Assembly (NCBI GenBank): GCA_023511325.1
Contig: JAIMBU010000255.1
Location: forward strand, 1-5,397
Length of the DNA stretch: 5,397 nucleotides
Direction of reading: 5' to 3'
DNA from: Gorillibacterium sp.
Lineage (GTDB): Bacteria > Bacillota > Bacilli > Paenibacillales > NBRC-103111
Under the pieces are notes generated by a model that worked only from the letters and a program-made list of their open reading frames with translations, ran no database searches and was not told the origin of the DNA. Within the stretch, counting starts at the first letter, position 1, and each line of letters begins with the position of its first letter. The translations under genes and the position numbers were made by a program. This document shows, piece by piece, positions 1 through 5,397 of the stretch.

Positions 1-777
1 ATCCTCAGCGGATGAAATTCCACCCATGCCAATCACAGGGATACTGACGGCTTTAGCCACTTGATGAACCATACGCAGGGCGATTGGCTTGATTGCAGGA
101 CCAGATAAACCCGCATAGAGGTTAGCAAAAACACTTTGTCGTTTTCTCACGTCGATCTTCATCCCACTGAAGGTGTTAACTAGGGAGATAGCGTCTGCCC
201 CCTCCTCTTCGCACATAGCGGCCATCGCTGCTATGTCTTGAGCATTTGGTGACAGCTTCACTGCAAGCGGCAGATGGGTAGCCTGGCGGACGCCACGAAC
301 GACCGTGCGAGCCACCTCTGTGTCTACGCCGAAGGCCATTCCACCTTCCTTAACATTCGGGCAGGAGATATTGAGTTCAATCATGTCGACGCCTCGACGG
401 CTTTCCCGCTTACGACGATCATTATCCTCATTGATTAGCTGGGTCCCTTGGACGTAATCCTCTAGAGTTCCTCCACCCAAATTTAGCAGGACTGCTGTAT
501 CCCAAGAGGTCATAACGTCAAGCTCTCTCTCGAGAAAAGCTTCAATGCCGGGGTTCTCCAAACCAACACTGTTGAGCAATCCTGAAGCAGTCTCATAGAC
601 CCGTATTCCACGATTACCTGCTTTTGCGTGCAACGTAAGGCCTTTACCAGAAATGCCGCCAAGCTTGTTAGGATCATTGTATTGGGCATATTCTCGGCCA
701 AAGCCATAAGTGCCGGAGGCCATAATAAACGGATTCTTGAAGGAAACGCCTGCGATATTAGTGACTGTTGAGATCAT
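1..777 (-). CDS. pyrD: Dihydroorotate dehydrogenase B (NAD+), catalytic subunit; C-terminus cut off by window edge
   Basis: PyrD of class 1B oxidises dihydroorotate to orotate in de novo pyrimidine synthesis, using FMN, and hands the electrons to PyrK; it is cytosolic. The visible 259 residues run from the ATG at 777 off the left edge; relatives have about 300-311 residues, so the last 40-60 are missing. Visible motifs are the N-terminal [13 protein letters not shown] (15-27), GKGLTLH (44-50) with a likely FMN-binding Lys45, [11 protein letters not shown] (67-77), NISCPNVK (136-143) with Cys139 as the expected catalytic base (Cys marks class 1, Ser marks class 2), VKLSPN (173-178), the SGPAIKP segment (225-231) and the phosphate-binding GMGGI (250-254). 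The start is fixed by a perfect AGGAGGTG seven bases upstream and by the start of homology. The ATG lies inside the end of pyrK (20-bp overlap), so translation is probably coupled. Oddity: a charged stretch at about 115-130, before the active-site strand, is some 9 residues longer than in Lactococcus or Bacillus PyrD as I recall them. Confidence 0.96.
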   Translation of the reverse strand, partial: MISTVTNIAGVSFKNPFIMASGTYGFGREYAQYNDPNKLGGISGKGLTLHAKAGNRGIRVYETASGLLNSVGLENPGIEAFLERELDVMTSWDTAVLLNLGGGTLEDYVQGTQLINEDNDRRKRESRRGVDMIELNISCPNVKEGGMAFGVDTEVARTVVRGVRQATHLPLAVKLSPNAQDIAAMAAMCEEEGADAISLVNTFSGMKIDVRKRQSVFANLYAGLSGPAIKPIALRMVHQVAKAVSIPVIGMGGISSAED

Positions 778-1459
778 CCAGGTCCACCTCCTCGGCTAAG
801 AATACAGGTCCATCCTTACATGCCTTGCGATTCCCATTCGTAGTTGCACAGCTACAGACGAAACAGGCTCCAATGCCACAGGCCATGCGTTTCTCTAAGG
901 ACACGTACAGCTTCGTGCTTGTCCCTTGTAGCTTCGTAGCCAGCGCCCGCATCATCGGTAGCGGTCCGCAGGTAAAGACTGCTTCATAACCGGTAGGATC
1001 GAAGTCATCGACAATGTAGCCGCCAATATTTACTTTCGTTTGTCCTGTCGTATGGCGGAATTCCTCCACCCGAAACGCTTCATAGCTGAAGCCTAGGTAG
1101 GCGTCTGAATTTAGCAATCGCTTGGCCGCATAATATAATGGAGCTGTTCCCATGCCTCCACCAACAAGAGCGACCTTCCCCTGAATAACAGGAAAGCCAT
1201 TTCCATAAGGCCCTTCAAGACCAAGGAAATCTCCTGGCTTTAGCCGTGAGAGCAACTCCGTTCCTTGACCTACTACACGATATAAGAAGGATATATAGCC
1301 TTCGCCTATATCGTGAATACTAATTGGACGGGATAATATCGGGAATTGATCCCAGCCGCGAAGCATATAGAACTGGCCCATTTCACCTTGATAATCACCC
1401 TCTGCTGTCAGCACAAAAATATCTGAAGCAATCTGGTTGTTGCTGATGACTGTTGTCAC
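758..1459 (-). CDS. pyrK: Dihydroorotate dehydrogenase B, FAD/2Fe-2S electron-transfer subunit
   Basis: PyrK carries electrons from the FMN of PyrD through a 2Fe-2S cluster and FAD to NAD+. I place the start at the GTG at 1459, giving 233 residues, because AGGAAGGGG stands seven bases upstream and the family homology ([11 protein letters not shown]) begins there; a TTG at 1480 would give 240 residues but its context is poor. Domains in order: the FAD-binding barrel with LSRPISI (42-48), the family's RxxS flavin motif; the pyridine-nucleotide fold with [10 protein letters not shown] (99-108) and TCGPLPMM (163-170); and the C-terminal cluster site [14 protein letters not shown], whose Cys194, Cys199, Cys202 and the later Cys214 (in KACKDGPVF) are the expected ligands. 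Extra Cys204 is not expected to be a ligand. The protein is shorter than Bacillus or Lactococcus PyrK (about 256-262 residues, recalled); the shortfall lies mainly at about 123-160 of the nucleotide-binding domain. It overlaps pyrD by 20 bp and lies 83 bp behind the LrgB-like gene with no evident terminator between. Confidence 0.95.
   Translation of the reverse strand: MTTVISNNQIASDIFVLTAEGDYQGEMGQFYMLRGWDQFPILSRPISIHDIGEGYISFLYRVVGQGTELLSRLKPGDFLGLEGPYGNGFPVIQGKVALVGGGMGTAPLYYAAKRLLNSDAYLGFSYEAFRVEEFRHTTGQTKVNIGGYIVDDFDPTGYEAVFTCGPLPMMRALATKLQGTSTKLYVSLEKRMACGIGACFVCSCATTNGNRKACKDGPVFLAEEVDLDDLNSH
785..792 (-). promoter_or_regulatory. Ribosome binding site of pyrD inside the 3' end of pyrK
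   Basis: The minus strand reads AGGAGGTG, a full match to the anti-Shine-Dalgarno of Bacillota 16S rRNA, seven bases before the pyrD ATG at 777. It is embedded in the codons of the last PyrK residues (EEVDL). This decides the pyrD start and suggests that the two subunits are made in matched amounts from one message. Confidence 0.9.
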
Positions 1460-1466
1460 ACTCAAG

Positions 1467-1475
1467 CCCCTTCCT
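1467..1475 (-). promoter_or_regulatory. Ribosome binding site of pyrK supporting the GTG start
   Basis: The minus strand reads AGGAAGGGG, seven bases before the GTG at 1459 and one base before an alternative TTG at 1465. The spacing favours GTG. The rest of the 83-bp gap (1460-1542) shows no convincing sigma-A promoter: TATACT occurs but has no matching -35 box at 16-18 bases. There is also no hairpin followed by a T run. I see no PyrR-type attenuator (terminator/antiterminator pair) here. Confidence 0.7.
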
Positions 1476-1542
1476 GCCAAGTATATATTTTATCAAGCAA
1501 TTAAATCCTTTTTTAGGGTTACCGTTGGACTCTCTCTTTCGC

Positions 1543-2226
1543 TTATACCATGTCGAACAAGCGGAATAATACGGGAACAAGAATGATCATGATCAGCGCT
1601 GTGATGATCGTGACTACACTCGCTATAGCGCCCTCCTGTTCACCGAGTTCAAAGGCTTTTGCTGTGCCAGCAGCATGCGCGCCAACACCGAGCAAAACTC
1701 CCTTGGATACCTCATGTTGGATGTTAAACAAGCGGATCACCAGCGGACCAATGATCATCCCGCAGATTCCGGTCATGATTGTAAACAACACTGTGATTTG
1801 AGCATCCCCCTTAATGGCATCCGCCAGCAGCATAGCAAATGGCGTAGTCACCGAGTGAGGAAGCAAATTCTTGATCGTTGCTGAATCCATTCCAGCGAGA
1901 TACGCGAGCGTAAGCGTAGAACCAAAGGAAAGCATTATACCGCTCATCATCCCCACACTAACGGCAACCAGATGTTTACGCAGCAGACCTGAGTAGCGAT
2001 AAAGCGGAACAACTAGTGCAATCGTAGCGGGTTGAAGCAGCTTGGTCAAATAAGAAGCGCCTGCATTATAAGATTCATATTGTATTCCCACAAAGATCAG
2101 AAGAACCGCGAGGGTAAGGGGAGCAATAAGGAAAGGTGAGAAAAGCAGAAAGTGCGTCTTCCGGTACAGCTTAGTTGCCAGAACGTAAGCAACTACAGTA
2201 ATCAGAAAGTAAAGGAGTGGAAGCAT
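1543..2226 (-). CDS. lrgB: LrgB/CidB family membrane protein
   Basis: This is an integral membrane protein of the LrgB/CidB family (227 residues, normal length). Relatives act with an LrgA/CidA partner: in Staphylococcus they influence murein hydrolase activity and cell lysis, and in Bacillus subtilis the related PftA/PftB (YsbA/YsbB) pair takes up pyruvate. The sequence has many hydrophobic segments (about 4-18, 32-49, 65-76, 87-110, 145-165, 201-222). It carries the family motifs LLQPATIALVVPLYR (63-77), PHSVTTPFAM (123-132, usually PKSVTTP) and GVGAHAAGTAKAFE (180-193, usually SHGIGTAKA or similar), followed by EQEGAIAS. The start overlaps the LrgA-like stop in TAATG, with AAGGGAG just upstream, so translation is coupled. 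Which branch it belongs to (lysis-related or pyruvate/glycolate transport) cannot be told from motifs alone; no LytS/LytT-type regulator gene is in the window. The symbol denotes the family. Confidence 0.93.
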   Translation of the reverse strand: MLPLLYFLITVVAYVLATKLYRKTHFLLFSPFLIAPLTLAVLLIFVGIQYESYNAGASYLTKLLQPATIALVVPLYRYSGLLRKHLVAVSVGMMSGIMLSFGSTLTLAYLAGMDSATIKNLLPHSVTTPFAMLLADAIKGDAQITVLFTIMTGICGMIIGPLVIRLFNIQHEVSKGVLLGVGAHAAGTAKAFELGEQEGAIASVVTIITALIMIILVPVLFRLFDMV

Positions 2227-2594
2227 TATAGTTCTCCCTTCTTTCTTCCAATCAGGAACTCAGTCATTATTCCGGAGAAAGCCATAATTAGAAACGTGCC
2301 CAGCACGACAACCAATAAAATTCCAGTCGCATGGATAGCGAGATATTTTGTATGCTTCATCAGAACGACTGCCGAGGGGATAAAGAACAAGACTAGATTG
2401 GCAATGAGGAAGTCGGCACCTATGGATAACCAAGCAAGCTTGACAACACCTGTTTGCAGTAGGATGAAAACAACGACAATGGCCAGCATCGTACCAGGTA
2501 CAGGCAGGTGAAGCGCATCAGCCGCAATATTTGCAAGATATGATATGGCGTAGAACACACCGATCTGGAGTAAGGTAAGCAGTATTTTTCTCAT
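2226..2594 (-). CDS. lrgA: LrgA/CidA family holin-like membrane protein
   Basis: This is a small membrane protein of the CidA/LrgA family, 122 residues from the ATG at 2594, with four predicted membrane segments (about 4-22, 31-48, 60-79, 85-108) and a basic C-terminal tail (GRKKGEL). The family signatures are PVPGTMLAIVVVFILL (31-46) and LVLFFIPSAVVLM (67-79). Many relatives have G in place of the SAV region, so the second motif is slightly divergent. Start choice: GGGAG lies nine bases before the ATG at 2594; an ATG at 2603 directly abuts that site and a TTG at 2612 precedes it, so both are less likely. It forms a two-gene unit with the LrgB-like gene through a 1-bp stop/start overlap. Family members oligomerise in the membrane and were first described as holin-like; the substrate or pore function here is inferred only from the family. 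Confidence 0.92.
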   Translation of the reverse strand: MRKILLTLLQIGVFYAISYLANIAADALHLPVPGTMLAIVVVFILLQTGVVKLAWLSIGADFLIANLVLFFIPSAVVLMKHTKYLAIHATGILLVVVLGTFLIMAFSGIMTEFLIGRKKGEL

Positions 2595-2615
2595 GAGTTT
2601 CATCTCCCGCAAACC

Positions 2616-2644
2616 AGTTTACACCTGAAAGCAGGCAGAGTAAA
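2616..2644 (-). promoter_or_regulatory. Possible sigma-A promoter of lrgAB-pyrKD
   Basis: On the minus strand TTTACT (2644-2639) and TAAACT (2621-2616) are separated by exactly 17 bases, each matching four of six consensus positions. The start site would fall just before the Shine-Dalgarno of the LrgA-like gene, leaving a very short leader. The -35 box shares bases with the tail of the preceding terminator. It is a weak match, proposed because a new transcript should begin after that terminator. Confidence 0.35.
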
Positions 2645-2669
2645 TAAGCCGTCCGGTTATCCGGCGGCT
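2641..2669 (-). terminator. Rho-independent terminator after sanA
   Basis: The minus strand forms AGCCG-CCGG-ATAA-CCGG-a-CGGCT: nine base pairs, mostly GC, with one bulged base and a four-base loop, followed by TTATTTA. It begins about 40 bases after the sanA stop and separates the vanW-sanA unit from lrgAB. The T tract is short and interrupted, so some read-through is possible. The opposite strand has no T run after the stem. Confidence 0.75.
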
Positions 2670-2709
2670 CAGTTAGATGATTTCTTACAAAAGCCACAGA
2701 TGAATGCGC

Positions 2710-3420
2710 TTACCCTTCAGTTGCCCGCCCATCGCCCGAAATCGGGATCACATCTCCCAAAAAGGTTGGCTTCGGCTTAAGCACATTGACCAGTAGATAA
2801 TCCTTACAACGAGCTGCTACCTCACGTACATTATAAAAGCCTTGCTTGAAGTACTTTTGTTTGTCAGCCGACACTCCGTATGCTTCTAAACCCAGCTTCC
2901 GTGCGTTGTAGACAGAACGCATTAAATGATATTGCTGCGTAACCATTACCGCACTTTGCACCGCAAAAACATCCCTCGCCCGATAAGCTGTTTCATAGGT
3001 ATTGAACCCTGCATGGTCCATGAAGATATTTTCTTCCGCTACCCCGCGATCTAGTAAATATTGCTTCATTGCTCGAACCTCATTGTAATTCTTGCGACCA
3101 TGATCACCACTGACGAGGATTTTTGGTGCTTTTCCAGCTTGATAAAGCTCCAGTGCAGTTTCCAGTCGATCATGCAGCATGAGTGATGGTTGCCCATCTG
3201 GTTTTACTAATGCTCCAAGTACAATAATAGCATCTACTACAGGAACATCTTCAGGAGATAGGATATACGCTGAGCCTTGGCTCCTCACGATATAATCCAC
3301 GCTCACAATGGCAATGGTACCTAATAGTGCACTAACCAGTCCAATCATTACAAGACGACGTAGCAGCCGGAAGACTTTTGCCCTTCTTGTGTTAATCAAG
3401 GATCTATTTGTTTTTCTCAT
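2710..3420 (-). CDS. sanA: SanA/YdcF/ElyC family (DUF218) membrane-anchored protein
   Basis: The 236-residue protein has a strongly basic N-terminus (1-22), one membrane helix (about 23-42) and an outside-facing DUF218 domain (about 62-210). Its motifs follow Escherichia coli SanA closely: VDAIIVLGA (62-70), LVSGDHGRKNYNEV (102-115, SGDN...YNE in SanA), MDHAGFNTYET (134-144), VTQQYHLMRS (160-169), REVAARCKDY (199-208) and a C-terminal KPKPTFLGDVIPI (215-227). SanA was named because its loss makes E. coli sensitive to vancomycin at high temperature; family members are linked to envelope barrier function and peptidoglycan or lipid-carrier metabolism, but no biochemical reaction is firmly assigned. 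The conserved Asp/His/Asn residues in SGDHG and QYH suggest a ligand or active site. The ATG at 3420 is preceded by AAGGAG at nine bases. It starts 32 bp after the vanW stop, so the two are probably cotranscribed. Confidence 0.92.
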   Translation of the reverse strand: MRKTNRSLINTRRAKVFRLLRRLVMIGLVSALLGTIAIVSVDYIVRSQGSAYILSPEDVPVVDAIIVLGALVKPDGQPSLMLHDRLETALELYQAGKAPKILVSGDHGRKNYNEVRAMKQYLLDRGVAEENIFMDHAGFNTYETAYRARDVFAVQSAVMVTQQYHLMRSVYNARKLGLEAYGVSADKQKYFKQGFYNVREVAARCKDYLLVNVLKPKPTFLGDVIPISGDGRATEG

Positions 3421-3452
3421 ACGAATGTTCTCCTTAAAACTTTAACTCGAAC

Positions 3453-4253
3453 TCACGGGTTGGGCAGCTCATATCGAACCTCAGAAAAGTTCTTGATCAA
3501 CAGTTGCTCACCGATAATACTACCCGTCCTTCGGTCTATCTTGGTCTGCCAGATCTCATTCTGCCGATAATTGATTCCGGCTTGCTTGAGAAAACAGTGA
3601 TTTTTTTCTTGCACGTGGTAAGTATAAGGCCATTCCTCATCGCAATGCACGGAGCCTTTGAGATGTTTATCGGTCAGCCCTATTCTGAATTGAAAGCTAC
3701 GATTCGTATTATTGAAGAACCTCAGGTCAATGTAGTTGAAGAAAACGCTGGCACCACTGCCAAAGGGTAACACTCGCCCATCATCAGGAAAAGGATCAAA
3801 GCTGTGATGGTGACGTTCTGCTATGGTTAGCGGTGTATGCAAAGCTAGCCAGAAGAGCATGTTTGCGAGCTGGCAAATTCCGCCGCCCACTCCTGTCATC
3901 ACCTCGCCATGGGACAAAAGCAAACCCTCAATATAGCCTTTCTTGGCTGTTGGCTTTCCGACCGCCTGCCAGAAGGAGAAGGTTTCCCCTGGACGGATGA
4001 TTATGCCATCCATTTGCCTCATCGCAATCCGCAGATTGGTTATTTTATTCTCTTGAAGAATGGGGTCTGAGGTGCCTAGCTTTCGTCGCAGCAGTGATTG
4101 ATGTCGCTTGCAGGTACAGGGCAACGTTTGAACAGATCGGTGACGTGCGAAACGCGTACGGGGCCACCTATCTATTATAGATCGTGTGAGTTGCAGCTGA
4201 CTGACTCTAACTTGATAAAGTTGTGGAAATCGCTTTAATAGTCTCTTTTTCAT
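3453..4253 (-). CDS. vanW: VanW family protein (short, VanB-cluster type)
   Basis: This 266-residue protein resembles the VanW of VanB-type vancomycin resistance clusters, whose function is unknown. It is the short form made of the VanW domain with a basic N-terminal segment (MKKRLLKRFPQLYQVRVSQLQ); it lacks the extra peptidoglycan-binding or G5 domains of larger VanW proteins. Motifs are QENKITNLRIA (67-77), IRPGETFSFWQ (86-96), GVGGGICQLANMLFW (121-135), LHTPLTIAERHHHSFD (138-153) and FFNYIDLRFFNNT (171-183). The conserved Cys127 in GGGICQ and the His cluster at 148-150 are candidate functional residues. No signal peptide or membrane helix is visible. The start at 4253 has AAGGGG about 12 bases upstream, rather far. 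The gap to the DinB-like gene is 57 bp with no clear terminator, so read-through is possible. No vanH, vanB or vanX gene is next to it, so the name does not imply resistance. Confidence 0.93.
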   Translation of the reverse strand: MKKRLLKRFPQLYQVRVSQLQLTRSIIDRWPRTRFARHRSVQTLPCTCKRHQSLLRRKLGTSDPILQENKITNLRIAMRQMDGIIIRPGETFSFWQAVGKPTAKKGYIEGLLLSHGEVMTGVGGGICQLANMLFWLALHTPLTIAERHHHSFDPFPDDGRVLPFGSGASVFFNYIDLRFFNNTNRSFQFRIGLTDKHLKGSVHCDEEWPYTYHVQEKNHCFLKQAGINYRQNEIWQTKIDRRTGSIIGEQLLIKNFSEVRYELPNP

Positions 4254-4310
4254 TAAAAGAAAAGTCCCCTTGTTTCTTTAATCGAACGTGTCACACCGCA
4301 TATGCAGATT

Positions 4311-4787
4311 CTAGTCTCTCGTAAAAGTGATGTAATCAGTATTCACAGGTTCATACCCTTGACTGCGCAGATAGGAGCATATTTGCCCGCGATGATAGCT
4401 TCCATGCTCAGAAACATGTGTCAGAATATCGATTACAGAAGTATGATGAAGTATTCCTTGTGTGTTGCGATAAGCTATAACATTCAGTAAATCTTGTTCA
4501 GTTATATGTGCAAAATAAACATTATAGTCCTCGCGATTCTCTCTGAGCCATTGCTCGCAAACGATTAATGGCTCACCATCAATCTGTCCAGAAGTTGCCC
4601 CCACAGAAAGCTTTGCACGATCCTCGCCGTTTAAGCGAGTTAACCATACCTTTTCAGCAGAAAGCACGTGTGTAAACAAGTGGATCGGTTTCGGCAGTGG
4701 CTCTGTTAGCAATTGTAGTTGCTGCAAAATCTTATTATTTGCCCAGTTAACGTGGTCAAACATCCGTTCAAGATGTTCCTTCAACAT
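4311..4787 (-). CDS. DinB/YfiT-type four-helix putative metal-dependent enzyme
   Basis: The 158-residue protein fits the DinB superfamily of Bacillota (the Bacillus DinB, unrelated to DNA polymerase IV), a four-helix bundle that binds a divalent metal through three histidines. Candidate ligands are His40 (THVLSAEKVW) and His128 plus His132 in THVSEHGSYHRGQI (123-136), the hallmark C-terminal motif. The N-terminus has the usual MFDHVNWANNKIL helix (9-21) and the C-terminus the common DYITFTR ending. Some relatives are thiol-dependent S-transferases that use bacillithiol or mycothiol; the substrate here is unknown. The ATG at 4787 is chosen because AGGGGG lies five bases upstream; a GTG two codons earlier would sit on the ribosome binding site itself. 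It could be cotranscribed with vanW (57-bp gap), but the upstream 190 bases form a separate spacer that could hold its own promoter. Confidence 0.9.
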   Translation of the reverse strand: MLKEHLERMFDHVNWANNKILQQLQLLTEPLPKPIHLFTHVLSAEKVWLTRLNGEDRAKLSVGATSGQIDGEPLIVCEQWLRENREDYNVYFAHITEQDLLNVIAYRNTQGILHHTSVIDILTHVSEHGSYHRGQICSYLRSQGYEPVNTDYITFTRD

Positions 4788-4803
4788 ATCCACCCCCTCT
4801 GTT

Positions 4804-4856
4804 ATCTACAGGTATAACGAAGTCGCAATTTCCTAAGGTTTTATCCATCTACAGGT
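4804..4856. repeat. 10-bp direct repeat upstream of the DinB-like gene, in a 192-bp gap
   Basis: ATCTACAGGT occurs at 4804-4813 and 4847-4856, 43 bases apart (about four helical turns), between the Spo0E-like and DinB-like genes. On the gene strand each copy (ACCTGTAGAT) lies at or just after TTATAC. It could be a paired operator or a chance repeat. The whole gap 4788-4979 holds no ORF with a ribosome binding site, no tRNA and no clear terminator. A TATACT on the minus strand (4864-4859) has no matching -35 box, and a TATAAT on the plus strand (4861-4866) has none either and no gene downstream. Confidence 0.5.
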
Positions 4857-4979
4857 TAAGTATAATACATTTAGTTAATCGCATGAAGCTTATTCCGTGC
4901 TCATTGCGATGTTACATATCATTCTCTTGGGACAGGTTGATCAGAGGTCATTCGATGCTTAGGGGTAAGATGAACAGTG

Positions 4980-5168
4980 CTATCTAACCAATCGGCTCGA
5001 ATTTTCCTTCTTCCCGTATTTAATCACGTTATATTCGTTAATCAGTTTGTCCACGATCAAAGACTGGGCAATCACCTTTCTGTGAGGTAACCCATACTGA
5101 CCGACTAAATGGTAGAGTTCTAGCCGTTCTCGCTCTATTTGGTTGCTGATCGTTTCATGCCTGTCCAT
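4980..5168 (-). CDS. Spo0E-like aspartyl-phosphate phosphatase family protein
   Basis: Spo0E-type proteins are 50-90-residue helical hairpins that dephosphorylate Spo0A~P and so delay sporulation. This 62-residue protein fits in size and pattern: helix one IERERLELYHLVGQYG (12-27), a short turn LPHRK, then helix two with QSLIVDKLINEYNVIKY (35-51), matching the family's S-x-x-x-D-x-L-I-x-x-Y signature. In typical members the motif is SQELD; here it is SLIVD, with Ser36 and Asp40 kept but Gln and Glu replaced, so activity toward Spo0A~P is uncertain. The start ATG at 5168 has AGGGGGTG four bases upstream. The approximately 100 bases upstream are very AT-rich; a TTGACA stands at 5208-5203 (minus strand) but no -10 box follows at 16-18 bases. 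The gene stands alone: a terminator precedes it and a 192-bp gap follows. Confidence 0.85.
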   Translation of the reverse strand: MDRHETISNQIERERLELYHLVGQYGLPHRKVIAQSLIVDKLINEYNVIKYGKKENSSRLVR

Positions 5169-5254
5169 GATACACCCCCTGAACTTACATTTTAGAATAT
5201 AATGTCAAAAAATAGATTTTTAGCCATTTAGCATAATCGTATTTTTATTGATGA

Positions 5255-5303
5255 AATAAAAATAAAAAGAGCACCCCTGAATAATTTCCAGGAATGCTCT
5301 TTT
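5255..5303 (-). terminator. Strong rho-independent terminator of a gene right of the window
   Basis: AAAAGAGCA (5265-5273) pairs with TGCTCTTTT (5295-5303), and inside it CCTG (5276-5279) pairs with CAGG (5289-5292), with a 2x2 internal loop and a nine-base loop. On the minus strand the stem is followed by CTTTTTATTTTTATTT, an excellent T tract; on the plus strand only TTTTG follows, so it may work weakly in both directions. It would end a minus-strand transcript arriving from the right and isolate the Spo0E-like gene. Confidence 0.85.
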
Positions 5304-5355
5304 GTAATAGTGTTCATTAAGCAAGAATCTAATGTTATGGATAGGAAGTTTACTA

Positions 5356-5397
5356 GGGCTCTTCCAAAAGTCAGGTTCCTGCTCCATGAGTCAATGC
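5356..5397. mobile_element. Possible left terminal inverted repeat of an insertion sequence running off the window
   Basis: GGGCTCTTCCAAAAGTCA (5356-5373) resembles, from memory, the ends of several Bacillota insertion sequences of the type GGGnCTGTCCCAAAAGTCA. It is preceded by CTAG, a possible target duplication. The second end and any transposase lie outside the window, so the call rests on this resemblance only. The stretch 5304-5355 between it and the terminator holds no recognisable gene. Confidence 0.3.

Noticed and set aside
510..707. 65-codon open frame on the minus strand inside pyrD
   Set aside because: It lies wholly within the clearly coding pyrD frame, has no family resemblance and no need for a second product.
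768..989. Plus-strand frame of 73 codons opposite pyrK
   Set aside because: It is a shadow of the PyrK cluster region on the other strand, with no recognisable domain.
1500..1530. CCTAAAAAAGG on the minus strand between lrgB and pyrK as a terminator
   Set aside because: The stem is only a few base pairs and is followed by no T run on the transcribed strand.
1550..1884. Two overlapping plus-strand frames opposite the LrgB-like gene
   Set aside because: They are antisense shadows of a well-supported membrane protein gene.
2152..2511. 119-codon plus-strand frame opposite lrgA/lrgB
   Set aside because: It is long for a shadow, but it runs across two confirmed minus-strand genes, resembles no family and has no promoter.
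3504..3770. 88-codon plus-strand frame opposite vanW
   Set aside because: The vanW frame is strongly supported by motifs, and the antisense frame has no family match.
3453..4253. Glycopeptide resistance cluster
   Set aside because: Only VanW is present; the ligase, lactate dehydrogenase, dipeptidase and VanRS genes are absent from the window, and VanW family proteins are common in susceptible Bacillota.
4246..4264. AT-only inverted repeat around the vanW start codon (CTTTT/AAAAG)
   Set aside because: Only five or six A-T pairs with a short loop; too weak to propose translational control.
5220..5387. Minus-strand frame of 55 codons starting at the ATG at 5387
   Set aside because: It has no ribosome binding site, runs straight through the strong terminator hairpin and its T tract, and begins inside the possible IS end.

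Overview
All seven recognisable genes in this window lie on the minus strand, so transcription runs from right to left. The window looks like the chromosome of an endospore-forming member of the Bacillota, probably Bacillales and perhaps Paenibacillaceae. The support is a Spo0E-type small phosphatase, strong AGGAGG-like ribosome binding sites, GTG/TTG start candidates, moderate GC content, and LrgAB and VanW family proteins. The genus is an inference from gene content and was not tested.

Layout in order of transcription. The far right (about 5356-5397) may be the tip of an insertion sequence. Next is a strong hairpin terminator (5265-5303) that ends a transcript entering from the right. Then come a Spo0E-like regulator (5168-4980), an AT-rich gap carrying a 10-bp direct repeat, and a DinB/YfiT-type putative metal enzyme (4787-4311). 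A VanW family protein (4253-3453) and a SanA/YdcF family membrane-anchored protein (3420-2710) follow as a close pair, closed by a GC-rich hairpin terminator (2641-2669). Beyond it, an LrgA/LrgB-like membrane pair (2594-2226 and 2226-1543) is joined by a TAATG overlap. Last is pyrK-pyrD (1459-758 and 777 to beyond the left edge), encoding the electron-transfer and catalytic subunits of an NAD-linked class 1B dihydroorotate dehydrogenase. These two genes overlap by 20 bp.

How they work together. PyrK and PyrD form one enzyme of pyrimidine synthesis: PyrD oxidises dihydroorotate with FMN, and PyrK passes the electrons through a 2Fe-2S cluster and FAD to NAD+. LrgA and LrgB probably form one membrane complex of the CidA/LrgA-CidB/LrgB type. 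VanW and SanA both belong to cell-envelope families whose names refer to vancomycin, but the molecular function of neither is settled. No van ligase or dehydrogenase genes are present, so this is not a resistance cluster as seen here.

I see no clear new system. The points most worth a second look are pyrKD placed directly behind lrgAB instead of beside other pyr genes, the unusual lengths of both DHOD subunits in specific loops, the vanW-sanA pairing, and the possible IS end at the right border.
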